A stretch of DNA of 41,265 bases from Desulfovibrionaceae bacterium. Lineage in GTDB: Bacteria > Desulfobacterota > Desulfovibrionia > Desulfovibrionales > Desulfovibrionaceae. The position numbers were made by a program, and so were the translations under genes. Of the stretch, positions 19,797 through 27,356 are shown piece after piece (within the stretch, counting starts at the first letter, position 1; each line of letters begins with the position of its first letter). The stretch lies in contig JAFTDR010000083.1 of assembly GCA_017454105.1 (NCBI GenBank), forward strand, positions 1-41,265, written 5' to 3'. The notes under the pieces were generated by a model. The model was not told the DNA's origin, searched no databases, and saw only the letters and a list, made by a program, of their open reading frames with translations.

Positions 19797-19971
19797 GGTA
19801 CATTCCCGCCCGTCGAGTGAGCTACATGGAGGTGAACTGCAGTTCATCTGCTCTTCCAACTCAAAAAAGAGCCTTTTGGCTCAAACGAGTTCATTGAGCT
19901 ACAATCCGCCGCTTAAGTTGGCAGAATGGCCTCTCTTGCCATGTAGGTAACACGGAGGGCGGGAATTCAAG
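19797..19971. mobile_element. Family-2 MITE-like element, inverted copy (175 bp)
   Basis: This copy runs opposite to the one at 29496. The right end is GGGCGGGAATTCAAG, and the left end is eroded but keeps ATTCCCGCCC. The flanks are ATAAG (19792-19796) and ATACG (19972-19976), a 4-of-5 match to a 5-bp duplication. Read in reverse, it carries the short hairpin GAGCC-AAAA-GGCTC followed by T-run, as in the copies at 29496 and 36430. Confidence 0.85.
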
Positions 19972-20222
19972 ATACGCGCACTTTTGATGCGAATTGTTGC
20001 GCACTGGTTTATGTACCGTACAAAGCGCGGACTACGCTTGCGATTCTAAGCGTAAGGTAGCCTGGGTCACGCACAAAAGTCGATTTTTAGAAAAACCTGA
20101 ACGAGAAAGGGAATTGTGAGCAGCACGCATTTGTGTATGGTGGCCGTTTTAATGAGCTTTCTAAAAATTGTAAGGCAAGCAGCGTACAGCAGGATTTACG
20201 AGCTTTGTGCCCTGTACTCACC

Positions 20223-21758
20223 TTAGGCTAAGACATCATCGTATGTCACGCCTTCGCTTCCGTTGATGCCATCTGTGCCGTAGAGGTATTGAAGTGCCAG
20301 TATATCTTGAGGAGAATAGTAGAAGGTGCCGTTTTCGCACCACGGAGCGACGATTGTGCCATCCGAAGCGCTTGTCGAATTGCCTTCCTCGTAGGACATA
20401 ATGGTCATGGCCTTTGTTTCGATAGATTTTGGGATGTTTGTGTGTTCCATGTGGTCCGCATCCATTTGCTTTGCGAAGGGATGCTCAAGTCCCAAGGCAT
20501 GGCCAAGTTCATGGCAGATCGTTTCAAAACCCGGTGTTCCAAAGACAGGGTTCGCATTCGCGTCCTTAGAAGAGCCCGTATTATCAAGAGCGACGATTAC
20601 GGCGTCCTCCTTCGTTCCGAATCCCGTATACGTTATGCCGGAAGAGATTCCGAGATTGGCGTTCATACATATGATTTGCGCATTGTCTGTTCTCGATGTC
20701 TCCTCAAAACTAATGCCAGTCATCTTGGCTAGTACTTCAAAGGCCTGCTCGAAGCCGCGTATCTGAGCTTCGGTCATAGGCGTTTCATTGGGGTAGTCAA
20801 TCGGCACCTCGGTCGCGATTTCTTCCTTTGAGAGGAAGTGGTAGTGAACAATATTGTCATCGCCAGCGATTCTGTTCATCGAGGCCCAGGTGTCTTCGCG
20901 TATGAGCAGGGAGTCGATGAGGGCGTCCCCTGAGCGAGGCGGCACATTGCTCTCATTCTGCATATATATGGGGTCGAGGCCTGTTGCGCGCGGTGTCAGC
21001 TGCTCCAAAAATCCGTAGTGTGTGTAGTGGGAGATAGGGTCAAGATGAGCCGCATGGAAGGCCTCTATTACGTCCTCAACGCTTGAGCCGATCAGGTCTG
21101 CCTTATCGCTGTAGTAGCGCGAGATGTCGAAATACTGGCTTGGATCAATGCCGATATCGCCAAAGGCATCCTGTTCAAAGGCTCCGAAGCGGACAAAATG
21201 CTCCCAGGCAGTCATACCTGCGTTTGCAAGGGCCTTGGCCGTTGATTCGGCTGTCCATGACTGACCCTGGAAGTTGATGCTGCTTAAGGCGGCTGCCTTG
21301 TTTTCGAGATATTGGCCTTCATTGAAATAGAAAGTCTTGTTGAGATCGTGGCGGGTTGGAAAGACTACCATGTCGCCTTCTTCGACGGATGAGACAGTAC
21401 AATTTTTGATGTAGCCCTTTGTTGCGTAGTGCGTAATGGGATCGCCTGCCTCGCGCACTTCGTTTATGGCAGCGGTGAGGCTTGAGTAGTTCACATACGC
21501 AACCGAGCTTAAGTAATCGCTCACGGAGAAAAATGGGCTCGGATTTATGCCTATAGCACCGTTTGCGTTTTGCTCGAAGGCGCCGAAGCGGGAAAAATGC
21601 TCCCAAGGAGTCATGTGCGCATCGGCGATTGCCTGGGCAGTTGTTGCAGCAGTCCACTCACCCTCGCCGTTTGCGTTCAGGGCCTTTGCTTTTTCAGTCA
21701 GGTAGTAGTTTTCGTCGAAGTACAAATTTTGAAAGAAAGGAGCGGACGACGTACTCAT
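20223..21758 (-). CDS. Serralysin-like zinc metalloprotease with two N-terminal repeats
   Basis: This 511-residue protein is predicted to be secreted. The protease domain has HELGHALGLEH, giving zinc ligands His416, His420 and His426 with Glu417 as base. A Met-turn follows (Met454 in IMSYEE, with Tyr456), as in serralysins. The N-terminal half holds two copies of an approximately 105-residue repeat (about 12-116 and 142-250) with YFxExxYLxxKAxAL, TxWEHFxRFGAFEQ and INPSPFF/IDPSQYF in each. There is no signal peptide and no RTX glycine repeats; the C-terminus stops at the usual DILALQYLYG segment plus a short end, DDVLA. That ending resembles the acidic-plus-hydrophobic type I secretion tail. 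AAAGGA stands about six bases before the ATG. No type I exporter genes are in the window. Confidence 0.8.
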   Translation of the reverse strand: MSTSSAPFFQNLYFDENYYLTEKAKALNANGEGEWTAATTAQAIADAHMTPWEHFSRFGAFEQNANGAIGINPSPFFSVSDYLSSVAYVNYSSLTAAINEVREAGDPITHYATKGYIKNCTVSSVEEGDMVVFPTRHDLNKTFYFNEGQYLENKAAALSSINFQGQSWTAESTAKALANAGMTAWEHFVRFGAFEQDAFGDIGIDPSQYFDISRYYSDKADLIGSSVEDVIEAFHAAHLDPISHYTHYGFLEQLTPRATGLDPIYMQNESNVPPRSGDALIDSLLIREDTWASMNRIAGDDNIVHYHFLSKEEIATEVPIDYPNETPMTEAQIRGFEQAFEVLAKMTGISFEETSRTDNAQIICMNANLGISSGITYTGFGTKEDAVIVALDNTGSSKDANANPVFGTPGFETICHELGHALGLEHPFAKQMDADHMEHTNIPKSIETKAMTIMSYEEGNSTSASDGTIVAPWCENGTFYYSPQDILALQYLYGTDGINGSEGVTYDDVLA

Positions 21759-22447
21759 TCAATGTCCTTTGTTGTTTGTTGTTCGCAGGAAACACAGCTC
21801 AACCGATCAAGTGATCGCTTGTGTCGAACAATTTCGGCCAAAGAGACGAGTATATTCTCGCCTGCATGCGGTGTTTCACTGTGTCAAAGGCAACTTTTTC
21901 GAAAAAAGGGAACTCTTGCACTATGCTCCCCCCAAGTGATTTTTTTATCGGAAGATTGGGCAAGACAAGAGAGTGAAAACCGCGTCCTGTTTGCTAGCAA
22001 TTCCCTTGCCTGAACAATCGTCTGATGGTGCTGTAGGACACCGTTTTCTTGCACCTACGGAGCAACTCGTTTTTCAAATCGTCGTATTGTCGACAAAGCT
22101 TAGGTCGTCTGCCCTTTGAGAGGTACCGGAGCGCAAGGTCGTACACATGTGAGCGGATACGTTTTTTTCTTCCGGCTAAAAACTCCCTGGGCAAAGTAGC
22201 TCTACTTGCGGCAGAAACGATACGGCGAACTTCGATCCTATTCTCGGCATGAAATGTATACTGGTGAATCGAAGGAAGTGCGGGGTTCCGCTGTTGATCA
22301 TGACGAACGCGAGTAGAGCGTACGAGACGAAATACAGGACCATTTGTAGCTCAATGGACCTGTTTGAGTTGGGAGAGCAGCATGGAGCGCGCAGGGCTGG
22401 AATGCACGATGACTGAAACTTGGGCCTACAATTTTCTTGCAGAGCGC
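21759..22447. other. Gene-poor stretch with repeat relics
   Basis: It contains one isolated family-1 right end (GTGAGCGGATAC, ending at 22160) with no recognisable left partner, and a family-2 relic near 22331-22392. A 66-codon minus-strand frame (21994-22194, rich in Arg/Lys) starts upstream of that family-1 end. It resembles no family I know, so I do not call it. Confidence 0.45.
22331..22392. repeat. Family-2 element relic
   Basis: The text around AGGACCATTTGTAGCTCAA and GTTTGAGTTGGGAGAGCAG matches the middle of the family-2 copies at 2327 and 36430, but both termini are gone. I read it as an eroded fragment. Confidence 0.55.
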
Positions 22448-22481
22448 TTGACTTTGGTCGTGTTATGAAATATATTTCATA
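22448..22481 (+). promoter_or_regulatory. Sigma-70-type promoter with overlapping 18-bp palindrome
   Basis: TTGACT (22448-22453) and TATATT (22471-22476) are separated by exactly 17 bases. The perfect palindrome TATGAAATATATTTCATA (22464-22481) covers the -10 box and is a likely operator. It lies 44 bases before the DUF134 gene, so autoregulation by that DNA-binding protein is a natural guess. Confidence 0.75.
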
Positions 22482-22524
22482 GAAATAAGACGGAACGACA
22501 GTCAGAGACGAAAAAGGAGTGTTC

Positions 22525-23016
22525 ATGCGACCAACGAAGGTTCGAACCATTGGCTGGAATCCCCAGTGTCACCGTTTTTTTCCTCAGCATGATGTGGGGG
22601 TAGAGCAAAAGAACGACGAGGTCACAATCAGACTGGATATGCTTGAGGCAATGCGTCTTGTGGACGCCCTGGGTATGAGTCAGGAAGAGGCGGCGCGCAG
22701 CATGAATATTTCAACGCCTACGCTTTGCCGCATTCTTGGTCAAGGTCGCAGGCTTGCGGCTCAGGCACTCACAGGCGGAAATCCTATCAATATAGAAGGA
22801 GGCAATGTTATGCACGGTAACGGAATGCAGGGAATGCATGGAAATCATGGTGGTTCCGATCACGGAAGACGGCAGGGCGGCGCGTGTTCGCACGGTCATG
22901 GCAAGGGTCGGGGACGCTGTGCAGCGGGTCACACCGGCCAGGGGCACTGTAAGGAGCATGCAAGCGACGGCGCTGAAGCTGTCGTCACAGCCGAGCAGGA
23001 ACAGGCAAAGGAATAG
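22525..23016 (+). CDS. DUF134 family DNA-binding protein with Gly/His-rich tail
   Basis: This 163-residue protein begins with the DUF134 domain (RPTKVRTI then LDMLEAMRLVDALGMSQEEAARSMNISTPTLCRILGQGRRLAAQAL), which includes a helix-turn-helix typical of the family. Residues from about 92 on form a low-complexity Met/Gly/His/Cys tail (MHGNGMQGMHGNHGG, CSHGHGKGRGRC) that could bind metal. In Desulfovibrio relatives, DUF134 proteins sit near orange-protein and MinD-like genes; none is visible here. AAAAAGGAG stands five bases before the ATG at 22525. A strong promoter with a palindrome lies just upstream. Confidence 0.82.
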   Translation: MRPTKVRTIGWNPQCHRFFPQHDVGVEQKNDEVTIRLDMLEAMRLVDALGMSQEEAARSMNISTPTLCRILGQGRRLAAQALTGGNPINIEGGNVMHGNGMQGMHGNHGGSDHGRRQGGACSHGHGKGRGRCAAGHTGQGHCKEHASDGAEAVVTAEQEQAKE

Positions 23017-23055
23017 ACTTAAGGCCTTTGGAAAAAAGAGGGTTTGAGATGTGCA

Positions 23056-23207
23056 CAATCCGCTCACGGGTCAACGGAACTATGCGGGGCTCGCTTAACG
23101 CCATTACCCTTCAATGCCTTTGTCGGCAAAGATTCATTCTTGCGCTCGAGAGATAGTTGAAGAGTCGGTAGCAAGATGCACACAACCGCACACCCGTGAG
23201 CGGATAT
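23056..23207. mobile_element. Family-1 MITE-like element, B type (152 bp)
   Basis: The left end is eroded (CAATCCGCTCACGGGTC) and the right end is ACACCCGTGAGCGGATAT. It lies just after the DUF134 gene. The right end abuts an open frame on the minus strand (23208-23430) whose C-terminus it appears to have replaced. No 8-bp duplication remains. Confidence 0.7.
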
Positions 23208-23430
23208 CTTCCGTCTCTTCAGGCCCTACATCCTGTCCGTCAAAAATTTTTCTAAAATCGATGGAGGCGACATCGTCGTTTTCAAATCGCACAAGGCGGA
23301 CGGGGCGCGATTCCTCATCGCCAGATATGATCCTCATGGTGATCTCGGTCGTTTCCACGCCCACGGTGATCTCGAGGAGCAATTCGGCGGCTAACTCAGT
23401 CAAATCCCCTGAGAACTGCGCGCACAGCAA
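23208..23430 (-). pseudogene. Gene fragment truncated by a family-1 element
   Basis: About 74 codons of plausible coding sequence (including GVETTEITMRIISGDEESRP and VRLVRFENDDVASIDF) run into the family-1 right end at 23207, which supplies the last codons and the stop. The fragment resembles no family I recognise. There is a possible TTG start at 23430 but no clear ribosome-binding site. It may be the remains of a small accessory gene or a chance frame; I lean to the former because of its protein-like composition. Confidence 0.35.
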
Positions 23431-23472
23431 AGGTTCTTTTATTTTACTGAGAAAATGCGCAAAAATCAGAAT

Positions 23473-24990
23473 CTATACCAACTCGGTGGAAATTCTAGCG
23501 GGATTTTTTGAAAGGTCGCTATCGTGTTGATTTTTCTGCTCCGTGCGCATCTTCTTTTGTATCAAATTCATGTTTCCGTCAAAATCCCAGTAACGCTGAA
23601 GGCATTCATCGATTCCTATAAGTAAGTACGTGTTGTTATTCTTGGGGCTGGTCAAAATTTGCTGCGGACCGGTGTAGACGAAATAACGATTTTCTATGTC
23701 ATTGTCTGGAAATCTCTCGGAAATTCGTTTTTCAGCTTCATCGGAAAGAATCGACCATGTCTTTTTAGTCAGATCATCATACGATATCGTATATCTATGC
23801 TTCACCTCTATCAGGCTTACGGGAGATTCTCCACGTATCGGTGCTATTACAGCACCGATTTCTCTGTTGTCGTTTTCGAAAAAATAAACCTTGTCTCCCG
23901 GTCTTTTGATGGCATCAAGTTCGACAAGAACTGCAGCTTCCATCAAATGTCCAAGAAAATCTTTTTCCTTGTCGATATCGCCGAACACCACCCTGGCGAG
24001 CCGGTAGGAGATTGCGGGATTGACGATGTATGTCCTCTCGTCGTCGAGTCTTGCTTCGTCAAATCTTTTTTGCCTTGGAACGGCATTGGGGATTTTCACG
24101 ATCACGCCGATGCTTTCCAATGTCTCAGATATTCTTAAGACTGCTTCTGGACGTAGTTTTTCGGTGACATCTGGCACTCCCATCGCGGCGAGCTTGGCCT
24201 TGGCCTGCTCGATGAATTTTTCTTTTGGTATGGACGTATTAACAATGTCGCGTACGGCTTCAAACAGCACAGTGTAAACACCCGATGCGATCTGCTCCCG
24301 CGTCAGGCCCTTATCACTGCCGATATAAGCGTATAGATTTTCCACGATCGAATCGCGGATGAATTCGTCGATGCCGTTAACCGAGCGCTTCACATACTCA
24401 TCGAATATGCCAGCTTCACGGAGAAAAGCGTCATATCGTTCCTGTTGTCTCGGCGGCAAAGAATTTTTGAAAATGCGTGTGTATTCTGAAAAAGAAAATC
24501 GTGTCACGTGGAGTGTGTCGGCCGTCCTGTGTATGAAACCGCGAGACTTGATCGCCTCCAATGATGCCGACTCGGTTCCGGTCAGTATGATGTTTTTCCC
24601 AGATTCCGACAACGCCACAATCGACCGCTCCGCATCCCCGCGCTTCGCATAGTCGTCGACCGTCTCAGGCGGAAGGAACTCCTTTAGCCATGTGAATTCG
24701 TCAATGATGATATTTGATTTTTCAGGATTTGACCTGATTATATCAAGCACCTGATTGATGCTCACTTTGCCTTTCTCGCAGCATCGGATATACAAAGGGT
24801 CGTTGTATTCTATGGTCTGCATTAGCCCCACAGTTTTGCCCGTTCCCCGTAGACCACTCACCATCGTAATGCCGCCCGATCGATACTGCATAAAATCGGA
24901 CACTTGCGACACAAAGTCCCTTTGCTCCCACGTTGGATCGGGCCGCTCTGAAAGATTGTCCTTCGTCAGGACGATCAGATTATGGATCAT
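23473..24990 (-). CDS. AAA-type ATPase with C-terminal nuclease-like domain (AAA_14/DUF4143-like)
   Basis: This 505-residue protein has a Walker A loop, GLRGTGKT (residues 46-53), and Walker B, NIIIDEF (93-99), followed by the ILTGTES sensor segment. It has the layout of the archaeal/bacterial AAA_14-DUF4143 group. The C-terminal part (GHLMEAAVLVELDAI ... SLIEVKHR) looks like the PD-(D/E)xK-type fold of DUF4143, but the usual EVDFV is REIGAV, so the acidic metal ligand is missing and nuclease activity is doubtful. The cellular role of this group is unknown. I chose the ATG at 24990 (AGGCGG six bases upstream); a TTG at 25035 is possible. A family-1 element ends 61 bases upstream, so the promoter region may be element-derived. 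Confidence 0.75.
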   Translation of the reverse strand: MIHNLIVLTKDNLSERPDPTWEQRDFVSQVSDFMQYRSGGITMVSGLRGTGKTVGLMQTIEYNDPLYIRCCEKGKVSINQVLDIIRSNPEKSNIIIDEFTWLKEFLPPETVDDYAKRGDAERSIVALSESGKNIILTGTESASLEAIKSRGFIHRTADTLHVTRFSFSEYTRIFKNSLPPRQQERYDAFLREAGIFDEYVKRSVNGIDEFIRDSIVENLYAYIGSDKGLTREQIASGVYTVLFEAVRDIVNTSIPKEKFIEQAKAKLAAMGVPDVTEKLRPEAVLRISETLESIGVIVKIPNAVPRQKRFDEARLDDERTYIVNPAISYRLARVVFGDIDKEKDFLGHLMEAAVLVELDAIKRPGDKVYFFENDNREIGAVIAPIRGESPVSLIEVKHRYTISYDDLTKKTWSILSDEAEKRISERFPDNDIENRYFVYTGPQQILTSPKNNNTYLLIGIDECLQRYWDFDGNMNLIQKKMRTEQKNQHDSDLSKNPARISTELV

Positions 24991-25051
24991 CGTTTCCGCC
25001 TGTGCATTTCGGGTTTTTCCGTTTTTCGAGTTCAAGCCTCCGAGAAGGGGG

Positions 25052-25197
25052 GTATCCGCTCACGGGTCAACGGTGCTACGAGGCGTTTATAGTTCTTCAA
25101 ATCGCATCTGAGGTGACAAAGTCCGCATTCTACCATTAGATATACCAGAAAAGCTTGCATAAATCGCGCATTCCACCGTACACCCGTGAGCGGATAC
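25052..25197. mobile_element. Family-1 MITE-like element, B type (146 bp)
   Basis: Both ends are intact: GTATCCGCTCACGGGTC on the left and ACACCCGTGAGCGGATAC on the right. The perfect inverted ends make this the best B-type copy. The flanks (GAAGGGGG and CATTTTAC) show no duplication, so it may have lost it or arrived by recombination. It sits directly upstream of the ATPase gene. Confidence 0.8.
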
Positions 25198-25465
25198 CAT
25201 TTTACAGATACGCTATGAAACTATTAGGTAACAAATTTACCTCATTTGGAAGTCTACTATTAATAGTGAGAAAATCTATTATTTCTCTAAATAAATGTAT
25301 AAAAAAATGTAAAAATGGATACCAGTTTTTCGATTGATGATTTACTCGCAGAAATTGTAAATATTTAGTTGTGTATATTTATGTGTTAAAAGCTAATTTT
25401 TTGTTTCATAATAAAGAAATTGTATTATAGATTGAATTAAATAGAAAATTAATTTCATTAATGTC
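25198..25465. other. AT-rich segment without genes
   Basis: This stretch is far richer in A and T than the core genes around it. Its composition points to foreign or decayed DNA. No open frame resembles a known family. Confidence 0.45.
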
Positions 25466-25765
25466 TTAAATGCTTTTGACCTGTTGTCTGTGTGGAATAA
25501 TACCAGCAAGCTCATTCTCTTTGGTTATGGCAACAACAGACAGAGCATATGCAGCTTGAAGATTGCACCAAAATTCGCCAATCGTCCCGAAATACCGTAA
25601 AAATCAAGTTGCCATTTCAGCGTTTATCCTGTGTCTTTGCTCAAGAAGGTCGGGAATGACCGGTTCATGAACACAAATAGCCTCTGCCAGTTCACCCTTT
25701 GATATCCGCATAGCTAAGATAAACTCTTTCTTTAACATTTCACCTGGATGCGTACGAGCATGCAT
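25466..25765 (-). pseudogene. HigA-type antitoxin with in-frame TGA
   Basis: Reading from the ATG at 25765 gives HARTHPGEMLKKEFIL and MRISKGELAEAICVHEPVI, the start and helix-turn-helix of a HigA/VapA-type antitoxin. After INAEMAT comes TGA at 25604-25606. The same frame then continues RYFGTIGEFWCNLQAAY, the conserved second half of HigA ('ARYFGTSxEFWLNLQAAY'), to a natural stop at 25466. HigA members have Arg near the stop position, so a CGA to TGA change fits. Read through, the product would be 99 residues, normal for the family. No intact HigB toxin is next to it. Confidence 0.82.
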
Positions 25766-25920
25766 ATTGCACCGTTGAAATTTTCCTTTGACCTCTGAAC
25801 GGTGAAAACTCTTCACTGACCGTCACTCTCCGTCACCTAAATTTTAGGCATATACCTGGTAAAGTTTGGGAATTGAATAAAAAAACGGGTCTGCGATTGC
25901 TCGCATACCCTCTAAATTCT

Positions 25921-25963
25921 TGGTCGGGATGAAAGGATTTGAACCTTCGACCCCATGAACTCC
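25921..25963 (-). other. 3' fragment of a tRNA-Pro gene (possible integration scar)
   Basis: Read on the minus strand, the sequence ends GGTTCAAATCCTTTCATC then CCGACCA. The GGGGTCGA before it, the paired T-arm (GAAGG/CCTTT) and the CATCCCGACCA end fit a tRNA-Pro. The similarity stops around the anticodon arm, so this is a 3' half only. Such fragments are what tyrosine integrases leave at the far end of an inserted island. The orientation implies an island lying to the right and a full tRNA-Pro further right, but none is in the window. GGCAC is repeated three times nearby at 26130-26155. Confidence 0.65.
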
Positions 25964-26280
25964 ATTCAATTCACTTTAGGCCGATAGTGAAGGAATGTGA
26001 AGCTTCAAGCACTCTAAATATCCTTTATTTTCGTGGATTTTTGAGGAAAGTTGTTCAGAATTTTTCACTCACTTTTGCAAATCAGGTACACATGTGGCAT
26101 AAAGGATTTGTACGAACGAGTACGAATCTGGCACTCATACGGCACAAAAAGGCACAGGTGCGGACTCTAGAATGCCAGGCGAATCTACGTCATCTCTTGC
26201 TTTCTCACTCAGAATCTATCACTCAAAAAATCTCATAAAAGAGAGTATCTCAAGGGACGGTTTATTCTTTCGCTATAGAT

Positions 26281-26777
26281 TTATTTTCGACCGTAAGCAG
26301 CGTCATGGTTAGCCGTGATGGTCAAGAAATGCATGTGGTTCCCATTACGGTAAGCAGTGGCTCTGCATGAACGACTGATTTGCAAAGAATAAACTTGAAT
26401 TCCCGCCCTCCGTGTTACCTACATGGCTCCAGAGGCCTTTCTGTCTACTACGGCGACGGATTGTAGCTAAATGAACTCGTTTAGCTACAAAGGCTCTTTT
26501 TGAGTTGGAAGAGCAGATGAACTGTAGCTCACCTCCATGTAGCTAACTCGCCGGGCGGAAATTTAAGATAAATCGAGTCTATGCCCTCGGGCGGCTTCAC
26601 GCTGACAATCTTTTCCCACCGTAGCCCTTTGTCGCAATACACCTCAATCCACGTCATTGAAATCAGCTTTTTGAGAAAATTCAAGGCAACCAGTTTTTCA
26701 TTTTTAGGCAATAAAAAGAGATTTCTCTGAAATACAGGATTGTTCAGATCTAGTAGTACGCTGTCGCCGTTAGGCAT
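26281..26777 (-). pseudogene. RelE/HigB-like toxin split by a family-2 element
   Basis: The 5' part (26568-26777) encodes NNPVFQRNLFLLPKNEK, ISMTWIEVYCDKGLRWEKIV and KPPEGIDSIY, then runs into the family-2 element. The 3' part (26281-26388) continues in frame once the element and one copy of the 5-bp duplication (TTTAT on this strand) are removed: SLQISRSCRATAYRNG and FLTITANHDAAYGRK, then TAA. The joined product of about 107 residues looks like a RelE/ParE-superfamily toxin whose core strand is usually 'SIRISRSCRAxAYRDG'. In its present state the toxin would lack its active C-terminal half. The start overlaps the antitoxin gene by 8 bases. Confidence 0.88.
26394..26567. mobile_element. Family-2 MITE-like element inside a toxin gene (174 bp)
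   Basis: The ends are CTTGAATTCCCGCCC and GGGCGGAAATTTAAG, flanked by ATAAA at 26389-26393 and 26568-26572. It carries an 11-bp stem, TTGTAGCTAAA/TTTAGCTACAA (26461-26490), followed by GGCTCTTTTT. It is inserted into the toxin gene read on the minus strand; removing it plus one duplication restores that gene's frame exactly. Confidence 0.92.
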
Positions 26778-27048
26778 TTTCTATCTCGTTCTCTAGTTTA
26801 TTCAATATCTCGGGAGTATTTTCTGACGTAACGTCGTGTTCAACTGCCCAACTCATTGCTTCCTCAAGTTTTTTTTGTTCGTCAGGTTCATGGATCCAAC
26901 GTTCATTTTTAGGAATATAATCTGCTGTGCGAATGAGCCATACACCTGCGTCAACTGCGTCGATGAAAACCTTTTTTCCAGCAAATTCTAGCCCAAGGAA
27001 AATTTGTCCGTTAGGATCTATGGTTTTGGCAGTCAGTTGTGCAACCAT
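26770..27048 (-). CDS. Antitoxin partner of the disrupted toxin
   Basis: This 92-residue protein has an N-terminal beta-rich segment of the AbrB/antitoxin type (VAQLTAKTIDPNGQIFLGLEFAGKKVFID) with DAGVWLIRTADYIPKNERW, then a helical acidic tail. It precedes and overlaps the toxin gene by 8 bases, the usual antitoxin-first order. AGGAAGG stands five bases before the ATG at 27048. The gene itself is intact, although its toxin is broken. Assignment as an antitoxin rests on gene order and resemblance. Confidence 0.68.
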   Translation of the reverse strand: MVAQLTAKTIDPNGQIFLGLEFAGKKVFIDAVDAGVWLIRTADYIPKNERWIHEPDEQKKLEEAMSWAVEHDVTSENTPEILNKLENEIENA

Positions 27049-27159
27049 ATTCACCTTCCTGCTTTCTCATCTGACGAGAATGCGAATATTCGGTTGAAGA
27101 ATAATGTTCCTGTGTTCAGCATCTGCAGACAAAAAAGTTGTGTCAATGTTAAAAAAACT

Positions 27160-27356
27160 AATTCAGCTGATGGCGAAGGAATTTTTAAGAAGACTCTTCT
27201 ATCATCTATGTTTTAAAGACATCGTGAACATAGGCGAACAATTCCTCCAGCGTCGCTGCCATGCTGAAGCACTAGGGGAAACCAAGGAAAATATTCAGAA
27301 ATTACCGATTTCATCCTTCAGTACACAAGCAAAAGAAAAAACGTAGTATAACTCAT
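27160..27356 (-). pseudogene. HicB-type antitoxin relic
   Basis: Fragments in different frames together spell a HicB protein. They run as YVFSFACVLKDEIGNF, then a TGA; FPWFP; after a frame change CFSMAATLEELFAYVHDVFKT (27209-27271), then TAG; MIEE; and after another change KIPSPSAEL (27162-27185). HicB proteins read 'DEIGNF..FPDFPGCFSMADTLEEL' and later '(E/K)xPxPS'. At least two stops and two or three frame changes are needed, so it is clearly dead. No HicA gene was found next to it. Confidence 0.75.

Larger units (their letters stand above)
18786..20222. other. Long non-coding stretch with repeats
   Basis: I see no gene here. It holds a 167-bp unit bounded by 13-bp perfect inverted repeats (19435-19601), a terminator-like hairpin (GAAGGTGCAG/CTGCACCTTC at 19584-19618), a family-2 element (19797-19971), and several T-runs followed by CGC. 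A 255-codon minus-strand frame at 18652-19419 overlaps the resolvase-like gene and has no family resemblance. Confidence 0.5.

Noticed and set aside
21994..22194. 66-codon basic frame that begins just upstream of a family-1 end
   Set aside because: No recognised family and no clear ribosome-binding site. It might be element-derived but is unsupported.
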